This document shows positions 44,075 to 54,098 of a stretch of DNA of 64,000 nucleotides, piece after piece. Each line of letters opens with the position of its first letter. The first letter of the stretch is position 1. A program made the translations under genes and the position numbers. The stretch covers positions 1 through 64,000 of the forward strand of contig DCIX01000041.1 of assembly GCA_002317135.1 (NCBI GenBank), given 5' to 3'. Origin of the DNA: Bacteroidales bacterium UBA1715 (GTDB lineage Bacteria > Bacteroidota > Bacteroidia > Bacteroidales > UBA1715). The notes beneath the pieces were generated by a model, which worked only from the letters and a program-made list of their open reading frames with translations, made no database searches and was not told the DNA's origin.

Positions 44075-44483
44075 GTTACTTTTCTTCCAATAGCGGAAGA
44101 AAAGTAACCAAAAGAACGCCATCGACGCCACGACTTCGCTAAAAAATGACTGCATTCCGCTAAAAATCTTGGGATTTGCCCCTACGCACAAGGCCGCGCC
44201 GCAAAAGCAATCTTTTTGGACGCTTCATTCCGTCATTTTTCTTAACGCTCATTCGTGAAGTCGATTTGTTTTTTGCCTTGAAATCGCAACTAACTCTGGA
44301 AGCAGATTTTTCCCGATTCAGCTGCGCGCGTTAAGCATTTTTGCGAAGTGAAGCGTTAAAAATGATTTGCTGCCTCCGGCAATGCCATATACGAATCTAA
44401 CCACGCGACATTCAAATCATTTAGCGGAACGAAGCAAAAATGTAGCGAAGCAGGTGATCGGCGGGGTTCTTTGGTTCTTTCTT
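44075..44483. mobile_element. MITE-like non-coding insertion between pbpC and the A2M gene
   Basis: About 410 bp, richer in G+C than its surroundings. The left end has a perfect hairpin (GTTACTTTTCTTCC / GGAAGAAAAGTAAC, 44075-44108). The left AAGAAAAGTAACCAAAAGAA (44097-44116) and the inverted right end AAGAAAGAACCAAAGAAC (44483-44466) form imperfect terminal inverted repeats. Inside are several GAAGC / GCTTC and TTCGCTAAAAA-type inverted segments but no credible gene. Elements with such AGAAAAAGTAACCAAAAG ends are widespread between genes of Bacteroidetes. Confidence 0.55.
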
Positions 44484-44495
44484 GACCTGATGCAA

Positions 44496-44523
44496 GTAGA
44501 GACGGTGTGCACACCGTCTCTAC
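44496..44523. repeat. 28-bp palindrome, copy 11 (distant from the cluster)
   Basis: Perfect copy 27 kb away from the others. Lies 2 bp beyond the pbpC stop and 12 bp after the MITE-like element. Confidence 0.95.
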
Positions 44524-44525
44524 AA

Positions 44526-46832
44526 CTAAATCACATGTATCAAAATCGCTCTTCTATTTCCTTTTTCATCTACAATAGACAACACATGGTCTCCTTTGGG
44601 AGGAATGATTCCCAACTTATGAGAACCTTCTGTCTTACCAATATATTCAGTATCTAAATGCCAAAATAACACAGTATTTGGTTTGCGATTAACCGCTTCA
44701 AACACAACATGTTCCAACGAACCATCAAATCCTCGTGGAACGAATATCGTTGCATTATGTTCCGGATAAATAAAATCTATTTGATCGGCATTTCCATAGT
44801 CACAATCCTCACGGAATGGCGGCAACACATGATAATCGGCATGTTTGGTTTTATAATAATACTCCTGTGCCGCAGGAAGAACAAACCATTGCTTTGTTTG
44901 AAATTCGTCGACAGTGACACATTGGGAATTTACTTGCCACAAACCATCTGTACTTATATGAACTATACGACAATACGGACACTGTGTTGTTTGTGCAGAT
45001 ACAGAAGGTAAAAAAACAGTATCCGTAAAAGCACAATTTTCTGTTGCTAAACAGCCACTTTGACGACATACGACCATTGTTTCCATATCGGTTGTCGGTT
45101 TAACAAACCATTCCGAGTTTTCCAATAAGGCAAATACATCAAACATAACTGGTGACGCATAGCCAACGCCTGTCATTCCGGCACGACCCTCGCCTGTTGC
45201 ATTTCCCGTCCATACCCCAACAACATATTTCGGCGTTACGCCAACCGACCACGCATCACGACTACCCCAACTCGTTCCCGTTTTCCATGCTATATTTTTC
45301 ATAGAACGAAATTGCGACCATTCAGCTTCTTCCTCTGGCCTATTTAATTTCGACATAGCATCAATTGCATACCAAATTGCCGGCTTTGTTAAACGACACT
45401 CTTCTGTATCTTTTTCTTTTGACTGTAGCTGAACCGACAATTTACGATACATCTGGCATAAATCCCACAGTTTTACTTCCACACCACCCAAAATCAACGA
45501 AGCACCATAATGGTCTTCATTATAATGCAATGTGTTCATTCCCAACCACTTTAAATCCTCCATAAACCGTCCGGGACCATGCTGCATAAGCATACGAACC
45601 AAAGGTACATTCAATGATTGCACAATAGCATCGTCGGCGTGTACTGCACCACTAAATGTATGGCTGAAGTTCGACGGCGTAAAACCATTGATAGACAACG
45701 GCGTATCGGAAATCAACTGACGTGGAGTAATCTCGCCACTACTTATCATTGCGGCGTACAAAAACGGTTTGAGCGTACTTCCAGGACTACGTTCACTTTG
45801 CACAATATCGACTTGCCAAGCTTCAACGGACATATCGGTTGTATTACCGACATAGGCAATTGGATTTCCCGTTTCTACATCAAGAACAAGAATGGCAATA
45901 TTATCTATATGGTTTGAATTATGATACGAGCGAGCATAGTCGTTCGCCAACCGTTGTACCATAGTTTGCAAGCGAGAATCTATATCGGTTTTTATCTGTT
46001 TACCATTATTCTTCTTAGACAAAAAATCTAAATAATGCATTGCATTATTCGGTATGGCATACGGTTTATCGGGAAGCGGTTCCTCTAAAGCCAAAGTGAG
46101 TTCTTCTTCGGTAATAAATCCATTCTCGTGCAAAGTACGCAACAATCCATCGCGTTTCTTTTGTAATTCCGAACGATTTCGAGATAGATGTATCAATGAT
46201 GGCGAATTTGGCAAAACCGCAAGGCAACACATTTCCGCCCACGAAAGACGTGAAATCTCACGATTACAATAACGCCATGTGGCAGCATCGAGCCCGACAA
46301 TATTGCCACCAAACGGAGCATGCGATAAATATAAACGAAGAATTTCCTCCTTGGAATGCGTCAATTCTATATCTATTGCCCAGAAAATTTCTACAATCTT
46401 ATTCCAAACTGTTCGTGGTTGATTTCCTCTAGCCATACGAGCCACTTGCATAGTCAGCGTACTGCCACCCTCACGACGACCATTTCCGCTCATATTATGC
46501 TTACAAGCACGCAGAATAGCAATTGGATCTACACCCAAATGTCTATAAAAACGTTTGTCTTCATACTGAATAAGACAAGTTATAAACTTTTCGTTCAAAG
46601 AATCTGTTTCCGGAAAACGCCACTGTCCGTCAGCCGCAATGCGTGCACCAAGCAGTGCACCATTTTTATCCAACAACACCGTCGAGGTTGAATCGCGGAA
46701 CAATTGCCGTGGCATTACAAGCCAATGAAACAAGGTAAAAAACAATATGCAACCACATATCAGGATAAGAAAAAAGGACATTAGCGCATGTCCTTTCATT
46801 TTTACAAATATCTGATTAGCAAACTGTTTCAT
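44526..46832 (-). CDS. pbpC: Penicillin-binding protein 1C
   Basis: Protein of 768 aa, bifunctional peptidoglycan synthase. One N-terminal membrane helix (~17-42), a GT51 glycosyltransferase domain with EDKRFYRHLGVDP and GGSTLTMQVARM, then a transpeptidase domain with the nucleophile in SPGSTLKP and KTGTSWGSRDAW. Last comes the PbpC C-terminal domain (~680-768, DFIYPEHNATIFVPRGFDG). Together with the A2M protein it is thought to repair wall damage where proteases enter. The length is normal. A 56-aa gene ends 6 bp before its start. Confidence 0.94.
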   Translation of the reverse strand: MKQFANQIFVKMKGHALMSFFLILICGCILFFTLFHWLVMPRQLFRDSTSTVLLDKNGALLGARIAADGQWRFPETDSLNEKFITCLIQYEDKRFYRHLGVDPIAILRACKHNMSGNGRREGGSTLTMQVARMARGNQPRTVWNKIVEIFWAIDIELTHSKEEILRLYLSHAPFGGNIVGLDAATWRYCNREISRLSWAEMCCLAVLPNSPSLIHLSRNRSELQKKRDGLLRTLHENGFITEEELTLALEEPLPDKPYAIPNNAMHYLDFLSKKNNGKQIKTDIDSRLQTMVQRLANDYARSYHNSNHIDNIAILVLDVETGNPIAYVGNTTDMSVEAWQVDIVQSERSPGSTLKPFLYAAMISSGEITPRQLISDTPLSINGFTPSNFSHTFSGAVHADDAIVQSLNVPLVRMLMQHGPGRFMEDLKWLGMNTLHYNEDHYGASLILGGVEVKLWDLCQMYRKLSVQLQSKEKDTEECRLTKPAIWYAIDAMSKLNRPEEEAEWSQFRSMKNIAWKTGTSWGSRDAWSVGVTPKYVVGVWTGNATGEGRAGMTGVGYASPVMFDVFALLENSEWFVKPTTDMETMVVCRQSGCLATENCAFTDTVFLPSVSAQTTQCPYCRIVHISTDGLWQVNSQCVTVDEFQTKQWFVLPAAQEYYYKTKHADYHVLPPFREDCDYGNADQIDFIYPEHNATIFVPRGFDGSLEHVVFEAVNRKPNTVLFWHLDTEYIGKTEGSHKLGIIPPKGDHVLSIVDEKGNRRAILIHVI

Positions 46833-46838
46833 TATAAA

Positions 46839-47009
46839 TTACATTTTCAAAGCCAAGGGCACAAGTTTATCATAATTATAATTTGCCCAAATATTCAAGA
46901 AACGCTGATCAATGTCATTTAAGTACCCATAACTCTTACGCAATTCCTTTTGAAATAATTTGATATCAAAACTCATTGCTCTCAAAATTTTCTTACAGTA
47001 TTCCAACAT
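46839..47009 (-). CDS. Small protein (56 aa) upstream of pbpC
   Basis: Reading frame from ATG (47007-47009) to TAA (46839-46841). It encodes MLEYCKKILRAMSFDIKLF followed by a helical, charged segment (QKELRKSYGYL, DIDQRFLNIW) ending VPLALKM. The opening, MLxYxKxILxxxSFDxxLFxKELxK, resembles a short protein I recall in many Bacteroidetes, of unknown function. Its stop lies 6 bp ahead of the pbpC ATG, so they are likely co-transcribed. Just ahead of its start are CAGTTC / GAACTG inverted half-sites (47013-47018 and 47040-47045). Confidence 0.6.
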   Translation of the reverse strand: MLEYCKKILRAMSFDIKLFQKELRKSYGYLNDIDQRFLNIWANYNYDKLVPLALKM

Positions 47010-47100
47010 AGCAGTTCGTTTTAAAATTATATTAGTAGAACTGCAATGCTATCTAAATTATTGTAAGAAGATAGACGAACTATTGAAAATCTGATACGAA

Positions 47101-48282
47101 TTATTTTTCAATCACCAAAGCTTCATACATTTGGCGAACTTTTTCCTTAGCCTCTTCTACCGATTCACCACGAGCAAGAAGAACCGCCATACGTCTATGT
47201 CCGTGTACTTCTGGTTTACCGAAAATACGCATTTGTGTATCTGGTATTGCAAGCACTGTATCCAAATTGCTAAACGACACATTCGAACTATCACCAGAAA
47301 CCACAACAGCCTTCGAAGCCGATGGACCATGGAATGCAATATTAGGAATTGGAAGACCAAGAATTGCGCGAACGTGAAGGGCAAATTCCGACAAATCTTG
47401 CGAAATCATTGTTACCATACCTGTATCGTGTGGACGAGGAGACACTTCGCTAAAGATTACATTATCACCTTTAATGAACATTTCCACACCAAAAATTCCC
47501 CAACCCCCAAGTGCGTCAGTGATTTTCTTTGCAATTTCCTGTGCTTTTTCCAAAGCAACAGAAGACATTGGTTGTGGTTGCCAAGATTCTTGATAATCAC
47601 CATCTTTTTGCCAATGACCAACCGGAGCCAAGAAACTAGTACCATTTTTATGACGAACAGTCAACAACGTAATTTCATAGTCAAAATCAACAAAACCTTC
47701 AACTATAACTTTGCCAGCTCCAGCTCTACCACCTTCCTGAGAAATGTTCCATGAATTATCTATATCTGCTTCGGTTTTCACCACACTTTGACCGTGACCA
47801 GAAGAACTCATAATCGGCTTTACAACACAAGGAATACCAACCTCACGAACAGCAGCAACATACTCTTCGTAATTTGCAGCAAAACGATATTTTGACGTAG
47901 GCAAACCTAATTCTTCGGCAGCCAAACGACGAATACCTTCACGGTTCATTGTCAAGAATGTTGCATTGGCAGTAGGAATTACATTAAACCCTTCTTTTTC
48001 CAATTCAACCAATGTACTTGTTGCAATCGCTTCTACTTCAGGAATGATGTAATCTGGTTTTTCTGCATAGATAATTTCACGCAACTTTTCGCTATCCAAC
48101 ATTGAAAGCACATACGATTTATGTGCAACCTGCATAGCTGGTGCATTTTCATACTTATCAACTGCAATTACCTGAATTCCATATCGTTGCAATTCAATCG
48201 CAACCTCTTTTCCTAACTCTCCGGAACCACAAATCAATGCTTTTTTTCCGCCTTCTGTAAATACAGTACCAAATTTTGTCAT
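47101..48282 (-). CDS. purT: Formate-dependent phosphoribosylglycinamide formyltransferase
   Basis: Protein of 393 aa with an ATP-grasp fold. Makes formyl-GAR from GAR, formate and ATP in purine synthesis. Signatures: GSGELGKEVAIELQR nucleotide/GAR loop, VDKYENAPAMQVAH, PEVEAIAT, VVKPIMSSSGHGQSVV, and the metal-binding SEVSPRPHDTGMVT. A start at 48303 is open, but the ATG at 48282 has a real Shine-Dalgarno sequence (AAGGAGT, unusual for this phylum) and matches the family start TKFGTVFTEG. A TACTTTTG box lies at 48301-48308. Confidence 0.94.
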   Translation of the reverse strand: MTKFGTVFTEGGKKALICGSGELGKEVAIELQRYGIQVIAVDKYENAPAMQVAHKSYVLSMLDSEKLREIIYAEKPDYIIPEVEAIATSTLVELEKEGFNVIPTANATFLTMNREGIRRLAAEELGLPTSKYRFAANYEEYVAAVREVGIPCVVKPIMSSSGHGQSVVKTEADIDNSWNISQEGGRAGAGKVIVEGFVDFDYEITLLTVRHKNGTSFLAPVGHWQKDGDYQESWQPQPMSSVALEKAQEIAKKITDALGGWGIFGVEMFIKGDNVIFSEVSPRPHDTGMVTMISQDLSEFALHVRAILGLPIPNIAFHGPSASKAVVVSGDSSNVSFSNLDTVLAIPDTQMRIFGKPEVHGHRRMAVLLARGESVEEAKEKVRQMYEALVIEK

Positions 48283-48442
48283 ACTCCTTGTATTTTTTTT
48301 CAAAAGTAGAAATTCATTTTACTTTCGCGACCATCAAACAGAATAAGATATTGACAAAGCAAAAAAATATTGTGAATAACTTTATGTGCAGCATCAATAT
48401 GAAAAATCACATAATAGTCTCTCAAAATCCTCGTTTTTTTCA

Positions 48443-48450
48443 TACCTTTG
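48443..48450 (+). promoter_or_regulatory. -7 box for secA
   Basis: TACCTTTG, 36 bp ahead of the secA ATG. Confidence 0.5.
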
Positions 48451-48486
48451 CAAACATTTAAGACAAAACGTACATAAAAAATATAT

Positions 48487-51400
48487 ATGAGTCTAATAAA
48501 CAACATTTTACGCAAAATATTCGGTGGAACACAATCCGAAAAAAATATACGCGAAATTCTTCCATTGGTTACAAAAATCAATGAATTCGAAGAAAAATTG
48601 AACAATGGCACTGCCGATGAACTTCGTGCTGCAACAAAAGACTTGCAAAATCGTATAGCAACTGCCATTAAACCTCAAGAAGATAAAATCGCTGAACTAC
48701 AAGCAAAACTCGAAGACGAAGACATCACTTCTGTAGAGGAACGTGAGGCTATGTACGACACTATCGATGATTTGAAAAAGGAAATTGATGATGTTATCGC
48801 ACAAAAACTTGACGAAATTCTTCCTGAAGCATTCGCTATCGTAAAAAATACAGCTCGTCGTTTCGCAAACAATTCAACTATTGCAGTTACTGCTTCGGAA
48901 TACGATAGAGATTTGGCAGCAATCTACCCACACATCACAATCGAAGGCGATAAAGCCATTTGGAGCAACACTTGGATTGCCGGTGGAAACCCTATTACAT
49001 GGGATATGATTCACTACGATGTACAGTTGATTGGTGGTACTATTCTTCACCAAGGTAAGATTGCAGAAATGGCTACTGGTGAAGGTAAAACACTTGTGGC
49101 TACTCTACCAGTGTTCTTAAACGCACTTCCTTGCCGTGGCGTACATGTTGTTACTGTGAACGACTACTTGGCAAAACGTGATGCTGAATGGATGGGGCCT
49201 ATCTTCCAATTCCACGGATTGAAAGTTGACTGCATTGACAAGCACCAACCAAACTCAGAATCTCGCCGTCAGGCATACGCTGCCGATATTACATACGGTA
49301 CAAACAATGAATTCGGTTTCGACTACTTGCGCGACAATATGGCAATTCGTCCAGATGAATTAGTACAACGACCTCACAACTATGCAATTGTCGACGAGGT
49401 TGACTCGGTTCTTATCGACGACGCGAGAACTCCGTTAATTATTTCTGGTCCTGTTTCGAAAAAAACTAACGGCGACGAACTATTCGTAGAATACCGTCCT
49501 GCAGTTGAGCGATTGTATAATGCACAAAAAGCTTTGTTTACAAAGACTTTCGCCGAAGCAAAAACGTTGATTAATTCTCCAAAGAAAGAAGAAGCCGAAG
49601 AAGGTGCTAAATTGTTACTTCGTGCTTACAAGGCATTGCCAAAGACAAATTCACTTATCAAATTCTTGAGCGAACAAGGTATGAAAACTCTGTTGACTAA
49701 AACAGAGAATGTCTATATGGCTGAAAATAACAAATATATGCACATCATTACAGATGACTTATTCTTTGTTATTGATGAAAAGAACAACATTATTGAATTA
49801 ACCGAAAAAGGTATTGACTTCCTTTCTTCTGACCGTGAAGACAAGAACTTCTTCGTACTTCCTGACATTGGAGACAAGATTGCTGAAATTGAAAAATCAG
49901 CAAAAACTGCCGAAGAAAAACTAGAAGAAAAAGAACAGTTGATTCAAGACTACGCAATCAAATCGGAACGCGTACACACTATCAACCAATTATTAAAAGC
50001 ATACGCCCTATTCACTATCGACCAAGAATATGTTGTAATCGACAATCAAGTTAAGATTGTTGACGAACAAACAGGTCGTATTATGGAAGGTCGCCGTTAT
50101 TCCGACGGTCTTCACCAAGCAATCGAAGCAAAAGAGCGCGTAAAAGTTGAAGCTGCTACACAAACGCACGCAACTATTACTTTGCAGAACTACTTCCGTA
50201 TGTATAAAAAGCTTGCCGGTATGACCGGTACAGCCGAAACAGAAGCGAAAGAGTTTTGGGACATTTACAAAATGGAAGTTGTTGCCGCTCCTACAAATAA
50301 ACCTGTTGCTCGTCTTGACCATGACGATTTAATCTACAAAACTCGTCGTGAGAAATTCAATGCGGTTATCGACCATGTGGAAGAATTGATAAAAGAAGGT
50401 CGTCCTGTATTGGTTGGTACGACTTCCGTTGAAATTTCGGAATTGCTTTCTCGTATGTTGAAAATCAGAAAGTTACCACATACTGTATTGAATGCGAAGT
50501 TGCACCAAAAAGAAGCGGAAATCGTTGCTCTTGCTGGTCAACCTGGACATATTACTATTGCAACAAATATGGCTGGTCGTGGTACCGATATCAAACTTTC
50601 GGAAGATGTAAAAGCTGCTGGTGGTCTTGCAATTATTGGTACAGAACGTCACGATTCTCGTCGTGTTGACCGTCAGTTGCGTGGTCGTGCCGGTCGTCAA
50701 GGAGACCCTGGAAGTTCACAATTCTTCGTATCGTTGGAAGACGACTTGATGCGTAAGTTCGGCTCCGAAAGAATTGCCCGCATTATGGACAAGATGGGAT
50801 TGGAAGAAGGCGAAGTAATACAACATTCAATGATTTCGAAATCAATAGAACGTGCGCAACAAAAAGTTGAAGAGAACTTCTTCGGTATTCGTAAACGTTT
50901 GTTGGAATACGATGATGTAATGAACTCACAACGCGAAGTTATCTACACCAAACGTCGTCATGCCCTATTCGGCGACCGTATCGGTATAGACTTTGCGAAT
51001 ATGATGTACGACACTTGCGTAAGTCTTGTTTCGTCTTCGCAAGGAGCAATAGAATTTGAAGAATTCAAGTTTGAATTGCTTCGTATTTTGTCATTGGAAT
51101 GTCCAGTAAGTGAACAAGAATATCTTAAATTAAGTCAAGAAGAACTTACAGAACGAATTTATCAGGCTGTGCTTGAAATCTACAACAACAGAGTTCAAAC
51201 TATCGCAAAACAAGCAAATCCTGTTATTCAACAAGTATTTACTACACAAAGTGCGACATACAAGAACATAGTTGTTCCTATTTCAGAAGGCAGACGCATT
51301 TTCCAAGTTGTTACTAACCTTGAAAAAGCAGCCAAAACAGAAGGCCGCGAACTTGTTCGTTCATTCTTGAAGACAATCATTCTTGTAAGCATTGACGAAG

Positions 51401-51810
51401 CATGGAAAGAACACCTTCGTGAACTTGACGAGTTGAAACAATCGGTACAAAACGCTTCTTACGAGCACAAAGATCCATTGTTGATTTACAAGTTCGAATC
51501 TTTCGACTTATTCCAAGCTATGCTAGAAAAAGTAAACAAAGAAGTTGTTTCGAGTGTATTGAAAGCACATATTCCACTACAAGCAAAAGCTGAGGAAGCA
51601 CAAGAACGCCGTAATTCTTCTATGAACAATATGCAAACGAAGAAAGAAGACACTACTCCATCGAATGCTCCACAAGACACAAGACAACAACAAAAAACTA
51701 TGCCAGTTCACAATGAATTGAAAATAGGAAGAAACGATCCTTGTCCATGCGGTAGCGGTAAGAAATACAAGAACTGCCACGGACGCAGCGGTGCAGATTC
51801 GTTAGAATAG
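48487..51810 (+). CDS. secA: Preprotein translocase ATPase SecA
   Basis: Protein of 1107 aa, the motor that drives exported proteins through SecYEG. NBD1 has MATGEGKT (residues 195-202) and VDEVDSVLIDDARTPL. The cross-linking and NBD2 regions have GMTGTAETEAKEF, LVGTTSVE, TNMAGRGTDI, and GRAGRQGDPGSS. The C-terminus ends in a SEC-C zinc motif (NDPCPCGSGKKYKNCHG). It is longer than the ~900-aa E. coli protein because of an inserted acidic, coiled segment near residues 65-110 (IKPQEDKIAELQAKLEDED) and others typical of Bacteroidetes SecA. Confidence 0.97.
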   Translation: MSLINNILRKIFGGTQSEKNIREILPLVTKINEFEEKLNNGTADELRAATKDLQNRIATAIKPQEDKIAELQAKLEDEDITSVEEREAMYDTIDDLKKEIDDVIAQKLDEILPEAFAIVKNTARRFANNSTIAVTASEYDRDLAAIYPHITIEGDKAIWSNTWIAGGNPITWDMIHYDVQLIGGTILHQGKIAEMATGEGKTLVATLPVFLNALPCRGVHVVTVNDYLAKRDAEWMGPIFQFHGLKVDCIDKHQPNSESRRQAYAADITYGTNNEFGFDYLRDNMAIRPDELVQRPHNYAIVDEVDSVLIDDARTPLIISGPVSKKTNGDELFVEYRPAVERLYNAQKALFTKTFAEAKTLINSPKKEEAEEGAKLLLRAYKALPKTNSLIKFLSEQGMKTLLTKTENVYMAENNKYMHIITDDLFFVIDEKNNIIELTEKGIDFLSSDREDKNFFVLPDIGDKIAEIEKSAKTAEEKLEEKEQLIQDYAIKSERVHTINQLLKAYALFTIDQEYVVIDNQVKIVDEQTGRIMEGRRYSDGLHQAIEAKERVKVEAATQTHATITLQNYFRMYKKLAGMTGTAETEAKEFWDIYKMEVVAAPTNKPVARLDHDDLIYKTRREKFNAVIDHVEELIKEGRPVLVGTTSVEISELLSRMLKIRKLPHTVLNAKLHQKEAEIVALAGQPGHITIATNMAGRGTDIKLSEDVKAAGGLAIIGTERHDSRRVDRQLRGRAGRQGDPGSSQFFVSLEDDLMRKFGSERIARIMDKMGLEEGEVIQHSMISKSIERAQQKVEENFFGIRKRLLEYDDVMNSQREVIYTKRRHALFGDRIGIDFANMMYDTCVSLVSSSQGAIEFEEFKFELLRILSLECPVSEQEYLKLSQEELTERIYQAVLEIYNNRVQTIAKQANPVIQQVFTTQSATYKNIVVPISEGRRIFQVVTNLEKAAKTEGRELVRSFLKTIILVSIDEAWKEHLRELDELKQSVQNASYEHKDPLLIYKFESFDLFQAMLEKVNKEVVSSVLKAHIPLQAKAEEAQERRNSSMNNMQTKKEDTTPSNAPQDTRQQQKTMPVHNELKIGRNDPCPCGSGKKYKNCHGRSGADSLE

Positions 51811-51830
51811 AATTTGATACTTTATCTATA

Positions 51831-51864
51831 CCAAAAAAGCCGTTCAAATGAACGGCTTTTTTGG
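51831..51864 (+). terminator. Rho-independent terminator of secA
   Basis: Stem GCCGTTCA / TGAACGGC flanked by complementary A- and T-runs, 20 bp after the secA stop. It could work in both directions. Confidence 0.9.
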
Positions 51865-52006
51865 TTACTATGCCACAATATTATCTAAACGAAAGGCTAT
51901 CGTAGTGAGTACAATATGAAACAAAGTGACAATAACAACCATATTCGCCACCTTTTTTTAACACTTCACTTAACTGAACTCTTAACACACTAAACTTGTA
52001 AGACTA

Positions 52007-53356
52007 TTATGCTATCGTGCTATCAATGATGTAATTATTATGTATATTACGTATGGTTCTTTGAAATGTTTGCCATACATGGAAAATATCATACTCCTTT
52101 TTATTACAGCCCGCAGTAAAAATAACGTTTTCCGTATAGCAATCTACAATTACATTTCCTTCCTTTGTGAAATTTGCTACCAATGATGGTTGACCAGGTT
52201 TTCTTATTGCAATATCAGTACGACATGAATCAACAACACAAAGTGGCAATAACAAATTTACAGCCTCATATTCATTAGACTTAAACAAATCCATTATTAT
52301 TCTATAAAATTCATCTGCACTACATCCGATTTTATGAAAATACACGTATAATTTGAATATTGGAAGACTCATTGATAATTCTACATTTATACGAGGGACT
52401 TGAATAGTTTTAACTTTAAACTCCGACATAACATCCATTTCGTAAATACGCTTTACATCTCGAATAGATAGCATTGAAAATTTATCTGCTAACATTTTAT
52501 TTTCAATTACAACCGCAGATACGCAATTATATAGCAACAATGTGTTTCTTATTTCTGAATACAATTGAAATTGTGCTCTTTCTGCTATTGAAAATTCAAA
52601 TGGCAAGTCGGTATGGAACTTTCGCATATATCCTTCGAAATTTGCTTTTTCACCATAAAAATGATGAAAGATATGTTCCGTTGCAGTATAATCCATAACT
52701 GAAATTATATGCGAAAAACCGAATTTGTTTGTAGATTTTTCTTGTGGTTGGTCTATATGAGCACCTAAAACATTGAGTATGCGAAATAAATGTGCAGGGT
52801 CTAGTCTATCCAAATCTTCTATTATCAGAACAGACTTTTCCTTTACATAGCCTAAAATTTTTTGTATAGTTTGGGTATAAACATCATTTTCATAAATACT
52901 ACCTTTTGTATTCTTGAATGAGGCAAGATATTTATCTACTGTTTGGGATTTTTCGGCATATTTTTTTGCAGACTTTAGAATATGTTTTGCTATAGGTAAA
53001 ACAGAACAAGTCCCAGCCAATAAGTATAGTACATCAAATGCGTTTTCTAGTGTTATAATAGATTCACAAAAGGCTTTCCAATCTGCTTTATCAAAAGTAT
53101 ATTTTTTTTGTGATAACTGAACGAGAATATCACGTTTTATGTATTCAAATATATCCTCATTGGTTGCTACAGAATAATTTACTGGATATATAGTTAGGAA
53201 GAACAAATCATCCTTGTGCTTTTCCTTAAATTGTTTTAGGAAAAACGTTTTACCATCACCAAAACGTGCAGACAAAATCACACGTGGATTTTGAGAAAGA
53301 TGTTTTTCAAACTTCTCAAGTTCTGAACCTATAGATATTTCTAGTTCTTTTGACAT
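52007..53356 (-). CDS. KAP-family P-loop NTPase
   Basis: Protein of 449 aa. Walker A ARFGDGKTFFL (~residues 30-40) and Walker B VLIIEDLDRLDP with the double Asp typical of KAP NTPases. Residues ~105-135 are hydrophobic and could be a membrane-associated insertion. KAP ATPases are commonly found in phage-defence loci, though their chemistry is poorly known. The start lies 1 bp after the stop of the second hsdS gene, so it belongs to that restriction operon. Confidence 0.78.
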   Translation of the reverse strand: MSKELEISIGSELEKFEKHLSQNPRVILSARFGDGKTFFLKQFKEKHKDDLFFLTIYPVNYSVATNEDIFEYIKRDILVQLSQKKYTFDKADWKAFCESIITLENAFDVLYLLAGTCSVLPIAKHILKSAKKYAEKSQTVDKYLASFKNTKGSIYENDVYTQTIQKILGYVKEKSVLIIEDLDRLDPAHLFRILNVLGAHIDQPQEKSTNKFGFSHIISVMDYTATEHIFHHFYGEKANFEGYMRKFHTDLPFEFSIAERAQFQLYSEIRNTLLLYNCVSAVVIENKMLADKFSMLSIRDVKRIYEMDVMSEFKVKTIQVPRINVELSMSLPIFKLYVYFHKIGCSADEFYRIIMDLFKSNEYEAVNLLLPLCVVDSCRTDIAIRKPGQPSLVANFTKEGNVIVDCYTENVIFTAGCNKKEYDIFHVWQTFQRTIRNIHNNYIIDSTIA

Positions 53357-53357
53357 T

Positions 53358-54092
53358 CTATCTCAAATTATCTATTTTTTCAAATATTTCTTCTATATTT
53401 CTCACTATCTCTTTTTGCTCTGCTAGTGGCGGAAGAGGAACTAGAAAGTCACTGATTACTCCCAAACTGATATTTGCCCTTGCTGTATCTACTGTTCCTT
53501 TTGTCATTTGCTCAAAAGCAAATGGAGTATTAAGCATTTTTACTATAAATTGCCCCATCTGAAGATGCGAGAGTCGAATTATAGCGACTGCTTGATTTGT
53601 GTTTGCATCATTTATTTCAAGGTTAAAAAGTGCTGTTCTACCTATTGAACCACCGACAATGTTTGTCAATACATCTCCTTGTTTTAAGATTGAACGAGGT
53701 TGTATTTCATTGAATTTTCGTTCTACAAATTTCTTATTTTCCCAAAGCAATTTTTCTTTTCCTACATTTTCGCTTGTAACAAATAAAATACCTTTGTTTT
53801 CATCAACATAGTTAACACCTTGCCATTTAGGAGATGCTCCTTTGGTTATACTATCACTTATTTCCCCCAACCTACACCAACACCACGATTCTGGAATATC
53901 AAACGGAATCTCGTCGTCGGTAATTGGTTCAAAGGTTTGTTTTTTGCCTTTGGTTGCAGGTCGGTGCTTTTGTATTTCGGCAAGCAGTTGCGCACCTGAT
54001 TGAGTTGGTTTATTTTTCTTTCGCCATTCGGCAGTAAGATTACCACAAATGGCTTCTTGGAGTATGCTGTTGCGTAGTTGTTGTGCGTTCAT
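53358..54092 (-). CDS. hsdS: Half-size type I specificity subunit S (system 2)
   Basis: Protein of 244 aa holding only one target-recognition domain. It begins with the helical spacer (MNAQQLRNSILQEAICGNLT, with EWRKKNK), then one TRD from IPESWCWCRLGEISDSITKG to ISDFLVPLPPLAEQKEIV and a final helix (IFEKIDNLR). Full HsdS proteins carry two TRDs. Single-TRD forms can pair as dimers and recognise a symmetrical site, or this may be a truncated copy. It is tightly packed between the DUF1016 gene (6 bp) and the KAP gene (1 bp), which argues for function. Confidence 0.82.
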   Translation of the reverse strand: MNAQQLRNSILQEAICGNLTAEWRKKNKPTQSGAQLLAEIQKHRPATKGKKQTFEPITDDEIPFDIPESWCWCRLGEISDSITKGASPKWQGVNYVDENKGILFVTSENVGKEKLLWENKKFVERKFNEIQPRSILKQGDVLTNIVGGSIGRTALFNLEINDANTNQAVAIIRLSHLQMGQFIVKMLNTPFAFEQMTKGTVDTARANISLGVISDFLVPLPPLAEQKEIVRNIEEIFEKIDNLR

Positions 54093-54098
54093 CTGTGG

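Noticed and set aside
44367..44657. Plus-strand frame over the MITE-like element and pbpC end
   Set aside because: Open frame created by repeat sequence and antisense to pbpC.
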